A DNA stretch of 5,886 bases from JAAYWY01 sp050945275 (GTDB taxonomy: Bacteria > Bacillota > DTU030 > DUMP01), in NCBI GenBank assembly GCA_050945275.1, contig JBMNSQ010000105.1:1-5886 (forward strand), read 5' to 3'. Both the position numbers and the translations under genes were made by a program. The notes beneath the pieces were generated by a model. The model was given only the letters and a program-made list of their open reading frames with translations. It was not told the origin of the DNA and made no database searches. Of the stretch, positions 5,689-5,886 are shown piece after piece (position 1 is the first letter of the stretch; each line of letters starts with the position of its first letter).

Positions 5689-5886
5689 GTGATGTAACAT
5701 GACACAATCTAACCCGTAGCCTCTCGGAAATTCATCCCCCTATCAGGAATGGGTGCTAACAGTAAGAAGCCAGAGGCAAATGAAAGAGGGCGATAAGACC
5801 GATCGGAAAATGGGAATAGAAAACTAACCCCCACGAAGGCGTTCAAAAACCATAGGGGAAAAAAGATAATGTATTGCACATCAACG
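5689..5886 (+). mobile_element. Possible 5' part (domain I) of a bacterial group II intron, cut by the window end
   Basis: No coding frame of note follows pilO. The stretch has several patterns that resemble the 5' region of bacterial group II introns: a possible GTGAT start at 5689 (consensus GUGYG, imperfect), a short-stem region (GCCTCT at 5719-5724 pairs perfectly with AGAGGC at 5772-5777, enclosing a smaller CATCC/GGGTG stem at 5733-5737 and 5751-5755), and a purine-rich series of short blocks including CCCCCACGAAGGCGTT, ATAGGGGAAAAAAG and GTATTGCACATCAACG near the end. The block style is what I associate with domain I of clostridial introns; that is recollection, not an alignment. The intron-encoded reverse transcriptase, domain V and the 3' end would be downstream, outside the window, so this cannot be confirmed here. 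It could instead be another structured RNA or the untranslated leader of the next gene. The strand is inferred from the GTGAT end. Confidence 0.42.

Noticed and set aside
5660..5700. Intrinsic terminator after pilO
   Set aside because: The only pairing seen (TTTTC with GAAAA around AAGGCCGG) is weak and AT-rich and is not followed by a run of T.
5700..5886. c-di-GMP riboswitch or tRNA in the tail, attractive because of the comFB gene upstream
   Set aside because: I cannot find the conserved core of a c-di-GMP-I riboswitch (its GCACAGGGCAAACC-like block and tetraloop arrangement), nor a cloverleaf with a T-loop; the stems that are present do not fit either.

Overview
This window holds a late segment of a type IV pilus (T4P) or type-II-like assembly operon. 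All genes are on the + strand and packed almost without gaps. The gene content (a divergent minor-pilin set, a ComFB-family protein, then PilM-PilN-PilO), the moderate GC, the AGGAGG-type ribosome binding sites and the GTG/TTG starts suggest a Clostridia-class Firmicute, for example of the Desulfotomaculum/Pelotomaculum type. This taxonomic guess is inference; no marker gene is present.

Layout: (1) positions 1-248, the C-terminal part of a pilin or GspG/ComGC-like pseudopilin whose N-terminus lies upstream of the window; (2) 248-892, a short prepilin peptidase carrying only the A24 peptidase domain; (3) 859-3281, four consecutive minor (pseudo)pilins resembling GspH/FimT, PilV/GspI, PilW and PilX, each with a recognisable prepilin leader and hydrophobic helix; (4) 3296-3559, an 87-residue ComFB-family protein behind the strongest ribosome binding site of the window; (5) 3589-5659, PilM, PilN and PilO, the cytoplasmic actin-like protein and the two bitopic proteins of the alignment subcomplex; (6) 5660-5886, no protein gene, but structured-looking sequence that resembles the 5' part (domain I) of a bacterial group II intron cut off by the window end.

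How the parts work together (family knowledge plus inference): the peptidase cleaves the leaders of the pilin and minor pilins. The minor pilins are expected to form the priming/tip complex of the fibre. PilM-PilN-PilO link the cytoplasmic motor ATPases (not in this window) to the membrane assembly site. ComFB proteins have been linked to competence and, in recent work, to cyclic di-nucleotide binding, so the embedded comFB gene may be a regulatory input to pilus function.

Most genes overlap their neighbour or lie within a few bases of it, pointing to one polycistronic, translationally coupled unit. No internal promoter or terminator is convincing. The points most worth a second look are the stepwise loss of Glu5 across the minor pilins (E, D, A, V), the comFB gene inside the pilus operon, the methylase-less prepilin peptidase, the degenerate nucleotide-binding motifs of PilM, and the possible intron immediately after pilO.
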